Shown here: positions 44,820 to 54,679 of the stretch, in pieces
Layout of the letters: the number at the start of each line of letters is the position of its first letter
Numbering within the stretch: the first letter of the stretch is position 1
Source: JAAZBV01 sp964460435
GTDB lineage: Bacteria > Desulfobacterota > DSM-4660 > Desulfatiglandales > HGW-15
Reading direction: 5' to 3'
Assembly (NCBI GenBank): GCA_964460435.1
Contig: CAYWRH010000001.1
Location: 40,677-104,676 of the forward strand
DNA length: 64,000 nt
Notes under the pieces: model-generated
Database searches by the model: none
Seen by the model: the letters and a program-made list of their open reading frames with translations, nothing else
Told to the model about the DNA's origin: nothing
Made by a program: the position numbers and the translations under genes

Positions 44820-46340
44820 TTAGTTTGCATCATCTAAAGATACCGGTTCATTTCCGGGCGCATCAATGCCCCTTCTTAAGAGGAGAGTGCCTTCCTCCTG
44901 GTAAAGACTGATCGTGGCCTTAAGATAAGTTATCAGCGCCTCTATTTCCGTAATCTGGCTTGCCACAAAATCCCGCTGGGCCCTTGCCACCAGAAGGGCG
45001 GTGGATTTGCCAACCCTGAATTTTTCTGTCTCTGCCCTTACTGATTCCTCCTGGAGCCGCGTGGTGGCGGCAGTGGCAGAAACCTGCTCCCTTGCACGAT
45101 TGATTTCTATCAGAGCTGAACGCACATCCACTTCAATAAGCTGTTCCAGGTTTTTAAGGGCCTCTTCCGACTGTCTTTTAGAAATAATTGACCTGTTGTA
45201 TCTTGCCTTGTCAGCCCTGTTCCTGATAGGGAAACTAAAGGAAATCCCTGCAGATATGTCATAGTTGCCATCATCTATTTTTCTGAAAGCATCCCCAAAG
45301 GAATCCGAGTAGCCGGTTTTGCCAGCTGTAATAAAAAAATCAAGCACCGGTAAAAGGCCGTTTTTTGTCTGAATCACCTCGATTTCACCCTGTTTCAGAT
45401 CAAGCTTCGCCTGGTTGATTTCAGGCCTCATTATGAGCGCCTTTTGAATGCATTCAGTCAGTGCATTTATCTCTGTATCCACAGCTACCGGGATGTCAGA
45501 TATGTTTATTGAGGTCTCCAGTGGATTGCCATCAGGGCTGTTTAAAAGGCGCTGAAGCCTGAGCCCTGTTAATGCAAGGTCGCTCCTGGCATTTATAAGC
45601 GCCTCCTTTCGCAGGGCCACTTCTGCCTCCGCCGCATAAAGCTCTACCTTTGCGAGAGTGCCGATCTTTATTCTTTTAGCAGTTTCCTCAAGCTGCTCTT
45701 CAGCAAGTTTAAGGGATTTCTGAAAGATTGAAATCCTTTTACGGGCCAGGACATAGTCCCAGCAGGTTTTCTCCACATCAGCAACAAGCGCCTCTGCAAA
45801 CCCCCTCAGTTCATATTCAGATGCAAGCAGCGCCAGTTGGGCCTTTCTAAGGTTTGCAAGATTTGCGCCTCTTCCAAAACCCTCTAAAAGAGGCTGGTTA
45901 ATGGAAATTACCCCTGCCGCACTGGCCTGGACACCCGACCTTTCCGAATCAATACGCTGCGTTTTTATTCCAAGAGATACCTCTGTCCCTGTTGAGAATT
46001 TCTTGGATACATCAATACTGTTATTTTTTCTTTCAATATTGGTAAGGTCAACGATCCCGCTGGCAAGTGTGCTTTTTGACTGATTGCTTTCAAGGTTGAT
46101 AACCGGATCAAAAACAGCCTTTTGTTCCATTTCATATGTTTTCTGTATTTCCGGGTTAATACGCTCGATCAGGAATGCACGGTTATTTTCAAGCGCACGC
46201 AGTGTGGCCTCCTTTATTGATATCTCCTGGTTTTCAGTTGACTCTTCACCTGAAGAGGATAATGAAGCAAGGGGTAGAATAAATGCGCATGCAGTGAGAT
46301 ACATAAGCATGCCCTGTTTTAACCTGTTTTGCGAGGCCAT
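44820..46340 (-). CDS. TolC-family outer-membrane efflux protein
   Basis: A 506-residue protein with a signal region (MLMYLTACAFILPLASLSSS) and no lipobox cysteine. The OEP repeats are visible: ISIKEATLRALENNRAFLIE, the coiled-coil helix KSLKLAEEQLEETAKRIKIG, LRLQRLLNSPDGNPL, and the second copy ending RDFVASQITEIEALITYLKA. It is the last gene of a three-gene operon, 2 bases after the RND gene, and forms the exit duct of that pump. Confidence 0.9.
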   Translation of the reverse strand: MASQNRLKQGMLMYLTACAFILPLASLSSSGEESTENQEISIKEATLRALENNRAFLIERINPEIQKTYEMEQKAVFDPVINLESNQSKSTLASGIVDLTNIERKNNSIDVSKKFSTGTEVSLGIKTQRIDSERSGVQASAAGVISINQPLLEGFGRGANLANLRKAQLALLASEYELRGFAEALVADVEKTCWDYVLARKRISIFQKSLKLAEEQLEETAKRIKIGTLAKVELYAAEAEVALRKEALINARSDLALTGLRLQRLLNSPDGNPLETSINISDIPVAVDTEINALTECIQKALIMRPEINQAKLDLKQGEIEVIQTKNGLLPVLDFFITAGKTGYSDSFGDAFRKIDDGNYDISAGISFSFPIRNRADKARYNRSIISKRQSEEALKNLEQLIEVDVRSALIEINRAREQVSATAATTRLQEESVRAETEKFRVGKSTALLVARAQRDFVASQITEIEALITYLKATISLYQEEGTLLLRRGIDAPGNEPVSLDDAN

Positions 46341-46342
46341 AG

Positions 46343-49300
46343 CTAATTACCTTTCCGATGAAATAGTGTATATATAACCGGGATCAATACCAGCGTTATC
46401 AATGTAGATGCTGTAAGCCCGCCTACAACCGCCCTGGCAAGCGGCGCCTGTGCGTCTGCCCCTTCACCGATACCGAAGGCAAGAGGAAGGAGACCGAAAA
46501 TTGTGGTAAGGGTTGTCATCAGAATAGGCCTGAGCCTCCTTCGGCCTGCCTCCAGAACCGCCTCCTGAACCGGCATGCCCTCTCTTTCGAGCAGCCCGGC
46601 CTGGTCTACAAGGAGAATTGCATTGTTAACAGCGATTCCTCCCAGCATAATACATCCTATGTAGGATTGAATGTTCAGTGTAGTATTCGTAATGAAGAGG
46701 GTTACAAGCACCCCTACTGCACCCACTGGCACTGAAAACATAACCACAAAAGGATTTTTAAGAGATTCATACTGGCACGCAAGCACCATGTATACAAGCA
46801 CAAGGGCAAGCATCAGGGAGATAATAAGCTCATGAAAGGCCTCTTTCTGCTCTTCAAAATTACCAGCTACCCTTAAATCGTAACCAACAGGTTTGGCGAT
46901 CTCATAAAGACGTTCCTGTACATCCGCTGCAACAGAGCCTGCATCCCTGCCCGCAATATTGGCAGTTACATAGGCTATGCGCTGCTGATCCTTTCTTTCT
47001 ATAAAAACCGGCCCCCTGCCGGACTCATCCCTTACCAGATTCCTGAGTGAAACAAGCTCTCCGGAACCGGTTGAGAGTGTCAGGTTAAGGATTTCATCAA
47101 TGGACATCTTTTCGGCATCCTTGAGCTGGACAAGGATCCTGTAGGAATTGCCCCCTGTGCGGTATTCGCCGGCCCTTGTGCCTGCAACGGCTGTTTCAAG
47201 CACCCTGGTAACATCCCTGACGCTTAAGCCCAGGTCAGCGGCCTTGTTTCTGTCAACATGTATTTCACGCTGGGGGACACCGGCCTTTCTGCTCACATCG
47301 GTATCTGTAATACCGGGGACATCCCTGATAGCACTAAGTACCCTCTCTGTTAAGAGGTCAAGGATCTGAAGGTCATAACCGCGTATTTCTATTGTAATGC
47401 CTTCCTGTCCGCTTCCAATAAGCCTGCTCAGAATAAACTGGCCCTGGGGCGCCTGAACCCTGATATCCATACCGGGTATTTTATTCTCGAGCCGGGACCT
47501 CAGATCGTTTGCTATCTCGACATTTGACCTGCTGCGATCCTTAAGCGGTGTCAGGGAGAGATTAATTTCTCCCCTTGAACCTCCTCCCCCGCGCCATGAG
47601 GAGCCAACACTTACGACCGATGATATGAGCTCTGGAACAGCGGGGTAAACAATCTCCTCCATCTTTTTTGTCCGCTCATCTGCTAGTTCAAGTCTGAGGC
47701 CGACCTCCATTTCTCCGTTTATACGCACTTCACCCTCATCGCTCGGCGGGAGCAGCTCGGTTCCGATAAGTGGATAAAGGAGAAAACTGAGGGCAAGCAG
47801 AAGGGATGAAATAAATATGGTTCTTCCCTTATGCGCCAGGGCGAGTCCGAGAAGATCCTGATAGGAATTGTTTAAGGAATCTAAAAACTCTGAAGAGATA
47901 TTTATAAGCCGATTAATCCATCCGCTTTTTATTCTGGATTTATGTTCGTTGGCTTCAAGAAGCCTGGAGGCGAGCATAGGAACCAGACTCAATGACACAA
48001 AAAGGGAGCAGATCAGGGAAAATATAATAACATAGGCCAGTTCTTTAAAAAGGATGCCTGAAATACCCCTTACAAAAATGAGGGGTAAAAATATTACCAG
48101 TGTTGTGATTGTGCTTGCTATAATTGCGCCGCCAACCTCCTTTGTGCCCTTGATCGCAGCATGATAAGGGGTTTCATTATTTTCATCCCTGTGGCGGAAG
48201 GTGTTTTCAAGAACAACAATGGAGCCATCCACCATCATGCCTACACCCAGCGCAAGCCCTCCCAGTGTCATGAGGTTTAGGGTAAAGTTGCCGAAGTAAA
48301 GGAGTGTGAAGGTGGCTATTATGGAAATGGGGATGGCAAGTGATATGACAACGGTGCTCCTTATATTTCTCAAAAAAAACAGAAGCACAATAATTGCAAG
48401 CCCACCGCCATAGAGGACCGAATTTGCCACGTTCTGTATTGATCTTTCAATAAAGTTGCCCTGATTTATCACAGGGATAATATGCGCCTGCGGAAAATCC
48501 ATGTTTACCTTTTCTATCTCTGCCAGAACACGCTTTGATACCTCTACAGTGTTTTCATCAGCCTCCTTGCGGATTCCAAGCCTCATTCCGAGTTCTCTGT
48601 TAACCCTTACAATCCTTTCAACCTTTTGATATGTATCTTTTATTTCTGCGATCTGACCGAGGGTAACTGCTGCCCCATCATGAGTAATGAGCACTGTATT
48701 TTTCAACTGATCCAGGTTTGCAAATTCGGCTGGCGCCCTCAGTGCAATATCATACTTTCCCTCCTCTATCTTTCCTGCGGGTCTGTCAAGGTTGGCGTCA
48801 CGTATTGCCTGCAGAATCCGGTCGAGCGGGATATTAAGGGCCTTCAGGCTCTGGGGGTTCAGCTCAACCCTTATCTCTCTGTTATAACCGCCCCAGATAT
48901 CAACCTGGGCAACACCCGGAATACGGGCGAACCTGTACCTGATCTGGTCTTCAACAAGCTCTGTCAGTTCAATAGGGTCGAGTTTACTGGATATCCCCAG
49001 TATCACTACAGGGATACTTGATATGTCAAACTTATCGACCCTTGGTTTTACAACATCCTCAGGCAGATCATTCATTCCATCTTCGATTTTGCTCTGAAGA
49101 TCAATTGCAGCAGTATTAATGTCAGTGCCCCATACAAAGGTTACCCTTATATTGCTGTTACCCTCTGAGGAATCCGAGGTCATTTCTTCAACACCGGGCA
49201 CAGTGGCAATTATCTCCTCCAGCGGCTGTGTCACGAGTCTTTCCATTACCTCGGGGCTTGCCCCAGCATATGAAGTGCGTACGCTCAGGGTAGGCAGTTC

Positions 49301-49420
49301 AACACTCGGAAGCATATCGAGCCGGAGCCGGCTTAATGACACTGCCCCAAGTATGACTACTATAAGCGTAACCATAGTTATTACTATGGGGCGTTTTACG
49401 CTGAATTCCGCAAGAGTCAT
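46343..49420 (-). CDS. RND efflux pump of the second export operon
   Basis: A 1025-residue inner-membrane pump of the AcrB/MdtC type: N-terminal AEFSVKRPIVITMVTLIVVI, two periplasmic porter loops, helix 4 GLALGVGMMVDGSIVVLENT (one relay Asp kept) and helix 10 CIMLGGIAVNNAILLVDQAG. It ends LLPLAFGIGEGADAQAPLAR and a short tail, without the C-terminal fusion of the other locus. Its start overlaps the adaptor stop by four bases. It forms a standard tripartite system with the flanking adaptor and TolC genes; the substrate is unknown. Confidence 0.93.
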   Translation of the reverse strand: MTLAEFSVKRPIVITMVTLIVVILGAVSLSRLRLDMLPSVELPTLSVRTSYAGASPEVMERLVTQPLEEIIATVPGVEEMTSDSSEGNSNIRVTFVWGTDINTAAIDLQSKIEDGMNDLPEDVVKPRVDKFDISSIPVVILGISSKLDPIELTELVEDQIRYRFARIPGVAQVDIWGGYNREIRVELNPQSLKALNIPLDRILQAIRDANLDRPAGKIEEGKYDIALRAPAEFANLDQLKNTVLITHDGAAVTLGQIAEIKDTYQKVERIVRVNRELGMRLGIRKEADENTVEVSKRVLAEIEKVNMDFPQAHIIPVINQGNFIERSIQNVANSVLYGGGLAIIVLLFFLRNIRSTVVISLAIPISIIATFTLLYFGNFTLNLMTLGGLALGVGMMVDGSIVVLENTFRHRDENNETPYHAAIKGTKEVGGAIIASTITTLVIFLPLIFVRGISGILFKELAYVIIFSLICSLFVSLSLVPMLASRLLEANEHKSRIKSGWINRLINISSEFLDSLNNSYQDLLGLALAHKGRTIFISSLLLALSFLLYPLIGTELLPPSDEGEVRINGEMEVGLRLELADERTKKMEEIVYPAVPELISSVVSVGSSWRGGGGSRGEINLSLTPLKDRSRSNVEIANDLRSRLENKIPGMDIRVQAPQGQFILSRLIGSGQEGITIEIRGYDLQILDLLTERVLSAIRDVPGITDTDVSRKAGVPQREIHVDRNKAADLGLSVRDVTRVLETAVAGTRAGEYRTGGNSYRILVQLKDAEKMSIDEILNLTLSTGSGELVSLRNLVRDESGRGPVFIERKDQQRIAYVTANIAGRDAGSVAADVQERLYEIAKPVGYDLRVAGNFEEQKEAFHELIISLMLALVLVYMVLACQYESLKNPFVVMFSVPVGAVGVLVTLFITNTTLNIQSYIGCIMLGGIAVNNAILLVDQAGLLEREGMPVQEAVLEAGRRRLRPILMTTLTTIFGLLPLAFGIGEGADAQAPLARAVVGGLTASTLITLVLIPVIYTLFHRKGN

Positions 49421-50637
49421 TTTTGTCTCTCCATTTTGTCTGTTATGCCTGTTTTATTGCTTTCTCCCGAGATATGAATTTCTGACCCGTCATCCACAAG
49501 CTGCTGCCCCAGGGTGACTACAAGACCTTTTGTCAACCCTTCACAATCGATTTGCACCTTTGCGCCTTCACGGATTCCTGCCTTTACAGGGCACCACCTG
49601 ACGGTTTTATTATCGTCATTGAAGATAAATATTCCATCCCTATTATCCCTTTTTGTCAGGGCCTGCTCAGGGACAATCGTTGCATTACTCACCTTATCAA
49701 ACACAATGGTTGCCCGTATGAACATGCCGGGTTTCAATCTTAATTTGCGGTTTTCAATGGTGAGTTCAACCCTTGCCTGCCTTGTCGCCTGGCGGAAGAT
49801 GGGGGCGATACGGCTTATCTCTCCTTTAAATATCTCTTCAGGGTGAGCGTCTGTCGTTAAAAATGCAGATTGACCGGGTTTGAGATAAACATAGTCCTTT
49901 TCGGATACATAAATAATACCCAGGATTGGATCAAGTTCAACAATGGATAGAAGAGGAGCATTTGCAGATACCATATCGCCTTCATTGACAAATTTTTCTC
50001 CTACTGTCCTGGTGTCATCCCCGCCTGTCCATGCTGCCACTATCTTTGTGTACCCCTGTTTTATTCTTGCTGTCTCAAGGGATGCCTCTGCCCTCTTTAC
50101 CTGTGCCTCGGAGACAGCCAGTTTTGCCTGTTTTGCAAGCTGATCAGCCTTTGCAGAATCATATTCCGAATCTGAAGCCAATCCGCCCTTGAGTAATTCG
50201 CTTATTCTTTTTAACTCCCTTTGAGCTATTTCATAACTGCTTTTTGCCTCTGCCAGGGTCGCCTCTGCAACAGCAAGATCTGCCTTTGCAAGAAGAACTG
50301 CCTGTTCATATTCTGCGTCATCCAGTTCGGCAACCACCTGGTTGCGTTTTATTGTATCCCCTATATCAACCTTAAGAAGCTCAATGCGGCCATTTATTTT
50401 GGGGGCAATAACAAATTGGGAAGGGGACTCAAGGGTTCCGCTAAACGTTTTTTTCAGCTCGATCAAGCCTGTTTTTATTTCCGCCACCTCAACAGGCACA
50501 GCCCTTGGCCCGCCCTGACGGCGCTCGCTACGGCCACCAGTCTGTTCCCTGACACGGGTGATGATTTGCCATACAAATGCAATAATAAGTATGGTTGCCA
50601 GAATAGTTACTATTTTGTTTTTTCCTGTAAGTTTCAT
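49417..50637 (-). CDS. RND periplasmic adaptor of the second export operon
   Basis: A 406-residue HlyD/AcrA-type adaptor anchored by an N-terminal helix (VTILATILIIAFVWQII) rather than a lipobox. The lipoyl half SPSQFVIAPKINGRIELLKV, coiled coil YEIAQRELKRISELLKGGLA and barrel/C-terminal part RKLRLKPGMFIRATIVFDKV are in order. First gene of the operon adaptor-RND-TolC, with 163 bases of intergenic DNA before it. This operon has one adaptor and one pump, unlike the composite locus near the left of the window. Confidence 0.9.
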   Translation of the reverse strand: MKLTGKNKIVTILATILIIAFVWQIITRVREQTGGRSERRQGGPRAVPVEVAEIKTGLIELKKTFSGTLESPSQFVIAPKINGRIELLKVDIGDTIKRNQVVAELDDAEYEQAVLLAKADLAVAEATLAEAKSSYEIAQRELKRISELLKGGLASDSEYDSAKADQLAKQAKLAVSEAQVKRAEASLETARIKQGYTKIVAAWTGGDDTRTVGEKFVNEGDMVSANAPLLSIVELDPILGIIYVSEKDYVYLKPGQSAFLTTDAHPEEIFKGEISRIAPIFRQATRQARVELTIENRKLRLKPGMFIRATIVFDKVSNATIVPEQALTKRDNRDGIFIFNDDNKTVRWCPVKAGIREGAKVQIDCEGLTKGLVVTLGQQLVDDGSEIHISGESNKTGITDKMERQK

Positions 50638-50800
50638 ATTCGACTTATTCCTTGTCCGGGAGATTTATCTATAGATAACTGAACTATTTTTGCTCAACAA
50701 AAGGATCAACCAATTAATATTTTCCATCTGCCTTTAAACGGCCCAAACATATGCTGTCATCAGGCAAAGTAACTATCAACCTCGAAAAATAATCGGTTTC

Positions 50801-51193
50801 CTAATGGCCATGCCTCATCGATCTCTCATAAAATTCTTTGTTATTTCCCTCAAATTCATGCCTTTCCTCCGGGATAAGAGAAACAAAGATAAAAAACAGG
50901 AGCGAAATGGCAACGGGGATTACCCAGTCCATTCTAATGGCAAACCGCCTTTCCCTGCCTTTAAAATAGGTGCACAAGACCCTGAAGTTAAGAATAAGGT
51001 GCCATACCCCGAAGATTACAAAGAAGATGCAACTGACCTCATGCATAGCCTTCCAGTTGATCATAACCCCGCTATTTTCAGAAGGGCCGTGGGAAAATAG
51101 CAGAACCAGCCCCGAGATGCCGGTAATCACAAATGTGCACAAGGTCATTACTGATACAAATCGCCTTGAACTGAACCTCTTTTCTGTTTCCAT
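50801..51193 (-). CDS. DUF4405 membrane protein
   Basis: A 130-residue protein with three hydrophobic helices (VSVMTLCTFVITGISGLVLL, HEVSCIFFVIFGVWHLILNF, VIPVAISLLFFIFVSLI). Conserved histidines in WKAMHEVSCIF and GVWHLILNFR fit the DUF4405 family, related to b-type-cytochrome-like membrane domains; haem binding is possible. Last gene of the operon that begins with the metallophosphoesterase, 24 bases after the TonB receptor gene. Confidence 0.8.
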   Translation of the reverse strand: METEKRFSSRRFVSVMTLCTFVITGISGLVLLFSHGPSENSGVMINWKAMHEVSCIFFVIFGVWHLILNFRVLCTYFKGRERRFAIRMDWVIPVAISLLFFIFVSLIPEERHEFEGNNKEFYERSMRHGH

Positions 51194-51217
51194 AAAATAA
51201 CCTCCGATACAACTATA

Positions 51218-53005
51218 TTAAAATGAATATCTTATGCCGGCATAGTAAGACCTTGTCTTTGCAGGCACAAGAAAGGGCAGTATATAGTCCTTATCAAACA
51301 TGTTCTCGATCTGGAAAAACAGTTTGTATTTGTTCAAGTCATATTCAACCCTGGCATCCACTTCATAATGGCTTTTTACACTCATGAAATTCTCACTGTC
51401 AGCATACTCCCTGGATGAATATTTTACTGTTGTGCTTATGGAAAGGTTTTCGATTGGCGAGCTGATAATCTTACCCTGGAACCTGTTTTTTGCCCTCATG
51501 GGAAGCCACAGGTCTGTGGCATCATCCTTTGCATCCGTGTATGTATATGAGAGTGAAAGGTTGAACATGGGATCAGGCTTCCAGAACATGGAGCTGTCAA
51601 CCCCCTTTTCAGTGGCGCTCCCCACATTAACAAAGGTGCGCCTAAGCCCTGCCTCTGTCATGATGGAATCCATGGTGACAAGCTCTTCAACCTCAGTATA
51701 ATAAGGCGTAACATTAAAGGACAATGAAGTGACAGGTGTATAGAACAGTGTCAGTTTGTAGTTTGTAAACTCCTCCTTTTTCAGGTCAGGGTTAGCTATA
51801 ACAAAGGCGTCTGATCTGTACCTGTCCTTGTAACTGGGTAGCCTGTCTGCAAGGTTAAAGCCAAAGACCAGGCCATATCTGGCCTTTTTATACCCGAGGG
51901 TCAGTTCAGGGTTCAGGCTGTTTGCAAAATTATTATAGTATGTGCCCCTGAGTCCAAAATATATCGAATACGGGCTCTCATTTGATTCAAGTTTGTAGGT
52001 TGTAAATGCCCACCCCTTTTTTTCTTTATGTTCAGCATATGGCAGTTGTACATTATTTATATTTGTCTCCACACCAACCTCTGCATGTTCATACCCTATG
52101 CCGGCGCTTAGAAGGGCTCTTTCGGAAAAAGAAAAATCGGTTGTAAACTCCTGGCTGAGTATCTCAGGGGTTATCTTGATGTTGTGAGGTATGGGCGCTG
52201 GCTCAGCATCTATGCTCTGATCCATTGAGTCTGTATAGATAAACTTGCTGTTCAACCTTTTTATTTTTATAGGAAGGGTGGCCGAAAAACTTTCAAAGAT
52301 GGCATCATTATATGGGGTAGGGGCAAAATATGGCCCGCCAAGCCCCTTTTCATCCTTGAAATAGTTAAATGAGGGTGAAAATATTATATCTGACTGCGGT
52401 GCATATGAGATGTTCATGCCTGCCTTTGTTTCTGTATCATGTTCGTTAGTGCGCCACCCGTCATCAGATTCATAACCTCCCATTACCCCAATCTTGATCC
52501 CCTTTACCTGTGTCTGGATATCTGCGCTGTACTCCCTGTAATTCATATTTCCGAAGGCTGCTTCCAGATTGCCGCTGTAGGTGTCTGCAAGTTTGGATGT
52601 AATAAGGATAACCCCGCCGCTGGAGTTTTCGCCATATCCGGAGCCGCCTCCCTTGATGACCTCAATCCTGCCTATATTGTTTAATGAGACCTGATCCCAC
52701 TTTATATCCCCTGAAATCGGGTCTTTAATATTTCGACCATCCATAAGGACAAGGATCTCTGATGACCCGTTTATGGCGACGCCCTTACCGGCTGTAGTAA
52801 CGCCCGGTATATGTTCAAGAACTTCGGTTACGCTCGAAACATTCATCTTTATGATATCTTCTGCAGTAAAGACATTTGACTCCCTTGCCTTTTGAATAGA
52901 GGCATCCCCCTGTGCAAAAGAGAGTGTGCATGCAAAAAAAACAAGAAAACAGATGATTGTAATGTGAAAGCCTCTTTTGCCTTTTCCCGTAATTATTCCA
53001 TTCAT
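51218..53005 (-). CDS. TonB-dependent outer-membrane receptor
   Basis: A 595-residue receptor with AGGAG upstream of the start. Signal peptide to about residue 32, plug domain (SVTEVLEHIPGVTTAGKGVA, EILVLMDGRNIKDPISGD, GRIEVIKGGGSGYGENSSGG) and a 22-strand-type barrel ending YYAGIRYSF with a C-terminal Phe. It is short for a siderophore receptor and resembles BtuB/CirA-like receptors. It should take up a scarce ligand (metal chelate or cobalamin-like), though none is evident. It sits between the second phosphoethanolamine transferase and the DUF4405 gene. Confidence 0.9.
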   Translation of the reverse strand: MNGIITGKGKRGFHITIICFLVFFACTLSFAQGDASIQKARESNVFTAEDIIKMNVSSVTEVLEHIPGVTTAGKGVAINGSSEILVLMDGRNIKDPISGDIKWDQVSLNNIGRIEVIKGGGSGYGENSSGGVILITSKLADTYSGNLEAAFGNMNYREYSADIQTQVKGIKIGVMGGYESDDGWRTNEHDTETKAGMNISYAPQSDIIFSPSFNYFKDEKGLGGPYFAPTPYNDAIFESFSATLPIKIKRLNSKFIYTDSMDQSIDAEPAPIPHNIKITPEILSQEFTTDFSFSERALLSAGIGYEHAEVGVETNINNVQLPYAEHKEKKGWAFTTYKLESNESPYSIYFGLRGTYYNNFANSLNPELTLGYKKARYGLVFGFNLADRLPSYKDRYRSDAFVIANPDLKKEEFTNYKLTLFYTPVTSLSFNVTPYYTEVEELVTMDSIMTEAGLRRTFVNVGSATEKGVDSSMFWKPDPMFNLSLSYTYTDAKDDATDLWLPMRAKNRFQGKIISSPIENLSISTTVKYSSREYADSENFMSVKSHYEVDARVEYDLNKYKLFFQIENMFDKDYILPFLVPAKTRSYYAGIRYSF

Positions 53006-53031
53006 TGTTAATTAATCTCCTTTAGTTGTAA

Positions 53032-54678
53032 TTAATCCTTAGCATTCACTGTGGCGTAGTGCGTGATATCCATATCCCTATTGTACACAGAGGTCTCCAC
53101 ATCCATGAGACCCAGCAATGTATGGAACAGGTTGTCATGTGAATAGCGCTCCCTTGCGGCCTCCCTCATCCTTTTCCTGTCAATATTGAAACCTTCTCCA
53201 AACCACATGATGGCAGGGATATGCTTCTGATTTTCCGGCGCCATAAAATAGGGTAGCCCGTGCAGATATATGCTGTTTTCGCCCAGTGATTCGCCATGAT
53301 CGCTTATGTAGAACATGGCTGTTTCAAACTGACTGTTCTCCTTTAAAAGGGCTATAACCTTTGAAAGAAAATAATCAGTATATAGCACTGCATTATCATA
53401 TGCATTGCTGATCTCGTGAGCAGAGCACTCTTCAAGCTGTGATGTCTTACATACAGGCGTGTATTTTTCAAATTCTTCCGGGTACCTCTTGTAATAGGCA
53501 GGGCCGTGGTTACCCATCTGGTGGAGGACTATCAATATGTTCCCTGACCTTTTACTGTCAATATATTCCTGCAGGCCGACCAGCATCCCCTCATCCCTGC
53601 ATTCAGGATTACAGATCGTGTTCTTTTCAGGGTTTTTAAAATCTTCATAATTTACCCTGTCAGCCACACCCTTTGAGCTTGAATTATTTTCACGCCAGAG
53701 GATATTTACCCCGGCAGCGCTCAATACATCCAGGATATTATAGGTTGATCGAACCTTTTTGTCGGAATAGCCTGCCCGTGTGAGGCTGGAAAACATGCAG
53801 GGGATGGAGACAGATGTTGTGGTGCCGCACGAATACATCTCCGGGAAATTGATTATCTCCTCTTTTTCAATAAGGGGGGTTGTTTCTCTCTCATAACCAT
53901 TCATATGTAATCTATCTGCCCTTACTGCCTCTCCAACTACCAAGATAATCAGCTTTTTTCTATCTCTATCTTTTGCAGAAATTTTTGCATCCTCTCCTAT
54001 CGGCGTTATTGCCCTTTCACTGCCTCTTAAGTTTTGCGCTATATATCTTCCGGTGGAAAAGAGAAAATAGGCTGGATTAGTGTAGTACCTTAAAGGCTTA
54101 TGCTCCCTTAAAAATGAGGTGTAATAGTCACTTACAGGAAAGGCAGCTATGATTATGATGACAAGCAAGGAGAAAATAATTATGAGCCTTGAAAGGAGCT
54201 CTCTTTTGAATGATCTGTATTTGATCTTTATTTTATAGACAATTATGGATGGAATAATCCCTGCAAAGATCAGATAGATAAACAGTTTTATATTCAGGAG
54301 GTCAAAGACCTCGCTTGTATTTGTCTGGATTGTGTTCTGGATCATTGTCTCATCAATGACAATGTTGTAATTATTCATGAAATAGCTTGCAAGTGAGGAG
54401 AGCAGCAGGATGGTTATCAGTACAGGTTTTGTTGTGTACCTAAAGCAGAAGATGGAAAATAATAATACTGTGACTGATATTAATACAACAGATATTGAGC
54501 ATAGGAAACCAATGTTGCCGGTTGAAACAGGATAGACCTCTGTGACATTCTTATAAAAGGCAAAGTTGTCGAATGCTATAAGGAATAGCGCAGTGATAAA
54601 AATCAGCCTTAGATTGGAAATTTCCAAAAACTTATTTTGGCTTTTATGCCCTTCCTGATTAAAAGAACTGTTTTGCAT
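53032..54678 (-). CDS. eptA: Phosphoethanolamine transferase, downstream paralogue
   Basis: A 548-residue EptA/sulfatase-superfamily enzyme that would move phosphoethanolamine from phosphatidylethanolamine to lipid A or core sugars. Five membrane helices occupy residues 22-190, then the periplasmic catalytic domain: metal/nucleophile region ILVVGEAVRADRLHMNGYER, catalytic Thr in YSCGTTTSVSIPCMFS, HQMGNHGPAYYKRYPEEFEK, and metal-binding YISDHGESLGENSIYLHGLP. It starts 1 base after its paralogue, with which it is clearly similar along the whole length. Confidence 0.9.
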   Translation of the reverse strand: MQNSSFNQEGHKSQNKFLEISNLRLIFITALFLIAFDNFAFYKNVTEVYPVSTGNIGFLCSISVVLISVTVLLFSIFCFRYTTKPVLITILLLSSLASYFMNNYNIVIDETMIQNTIQTNTSEVFDLLNIKLFIYLIFAGIIPSIIVYKIKIKYRSFKRELLSRLIIIFSLLVIIIIAAFPVSDYYTSFLREHKPLRYYTNPAYFLFSTGRYIAQNLRGSERAITPIGEDAKISAKDRDRKKLIILVVGEAVRADRLHMNGYERETTPLIEKEEIINFPEMYSCGTTTSVSIPCMFSSLTRAGYSDKKVRSTYNILDVLSAAGVNILWRENNSSSKGVADRVNYEDFKNPEKNTICNPECRDEGMLVGLQEYIDSKRSGNILIVLHQMGNHGPAYYKRYPEEFEKYTPVCKTSQLEECSAHEISNAYDNAVLYTDYFLSKVIALLKENSQFETAMFYISDHGESLGENSIYLHGLPYFMAPENQKHIPAIMWFGEGFNIDRKRMREAARERYSHDNLFHTLLGLMDVETSVYNRDMDITHYATVNAKD

Positions 54679-54679
54679 T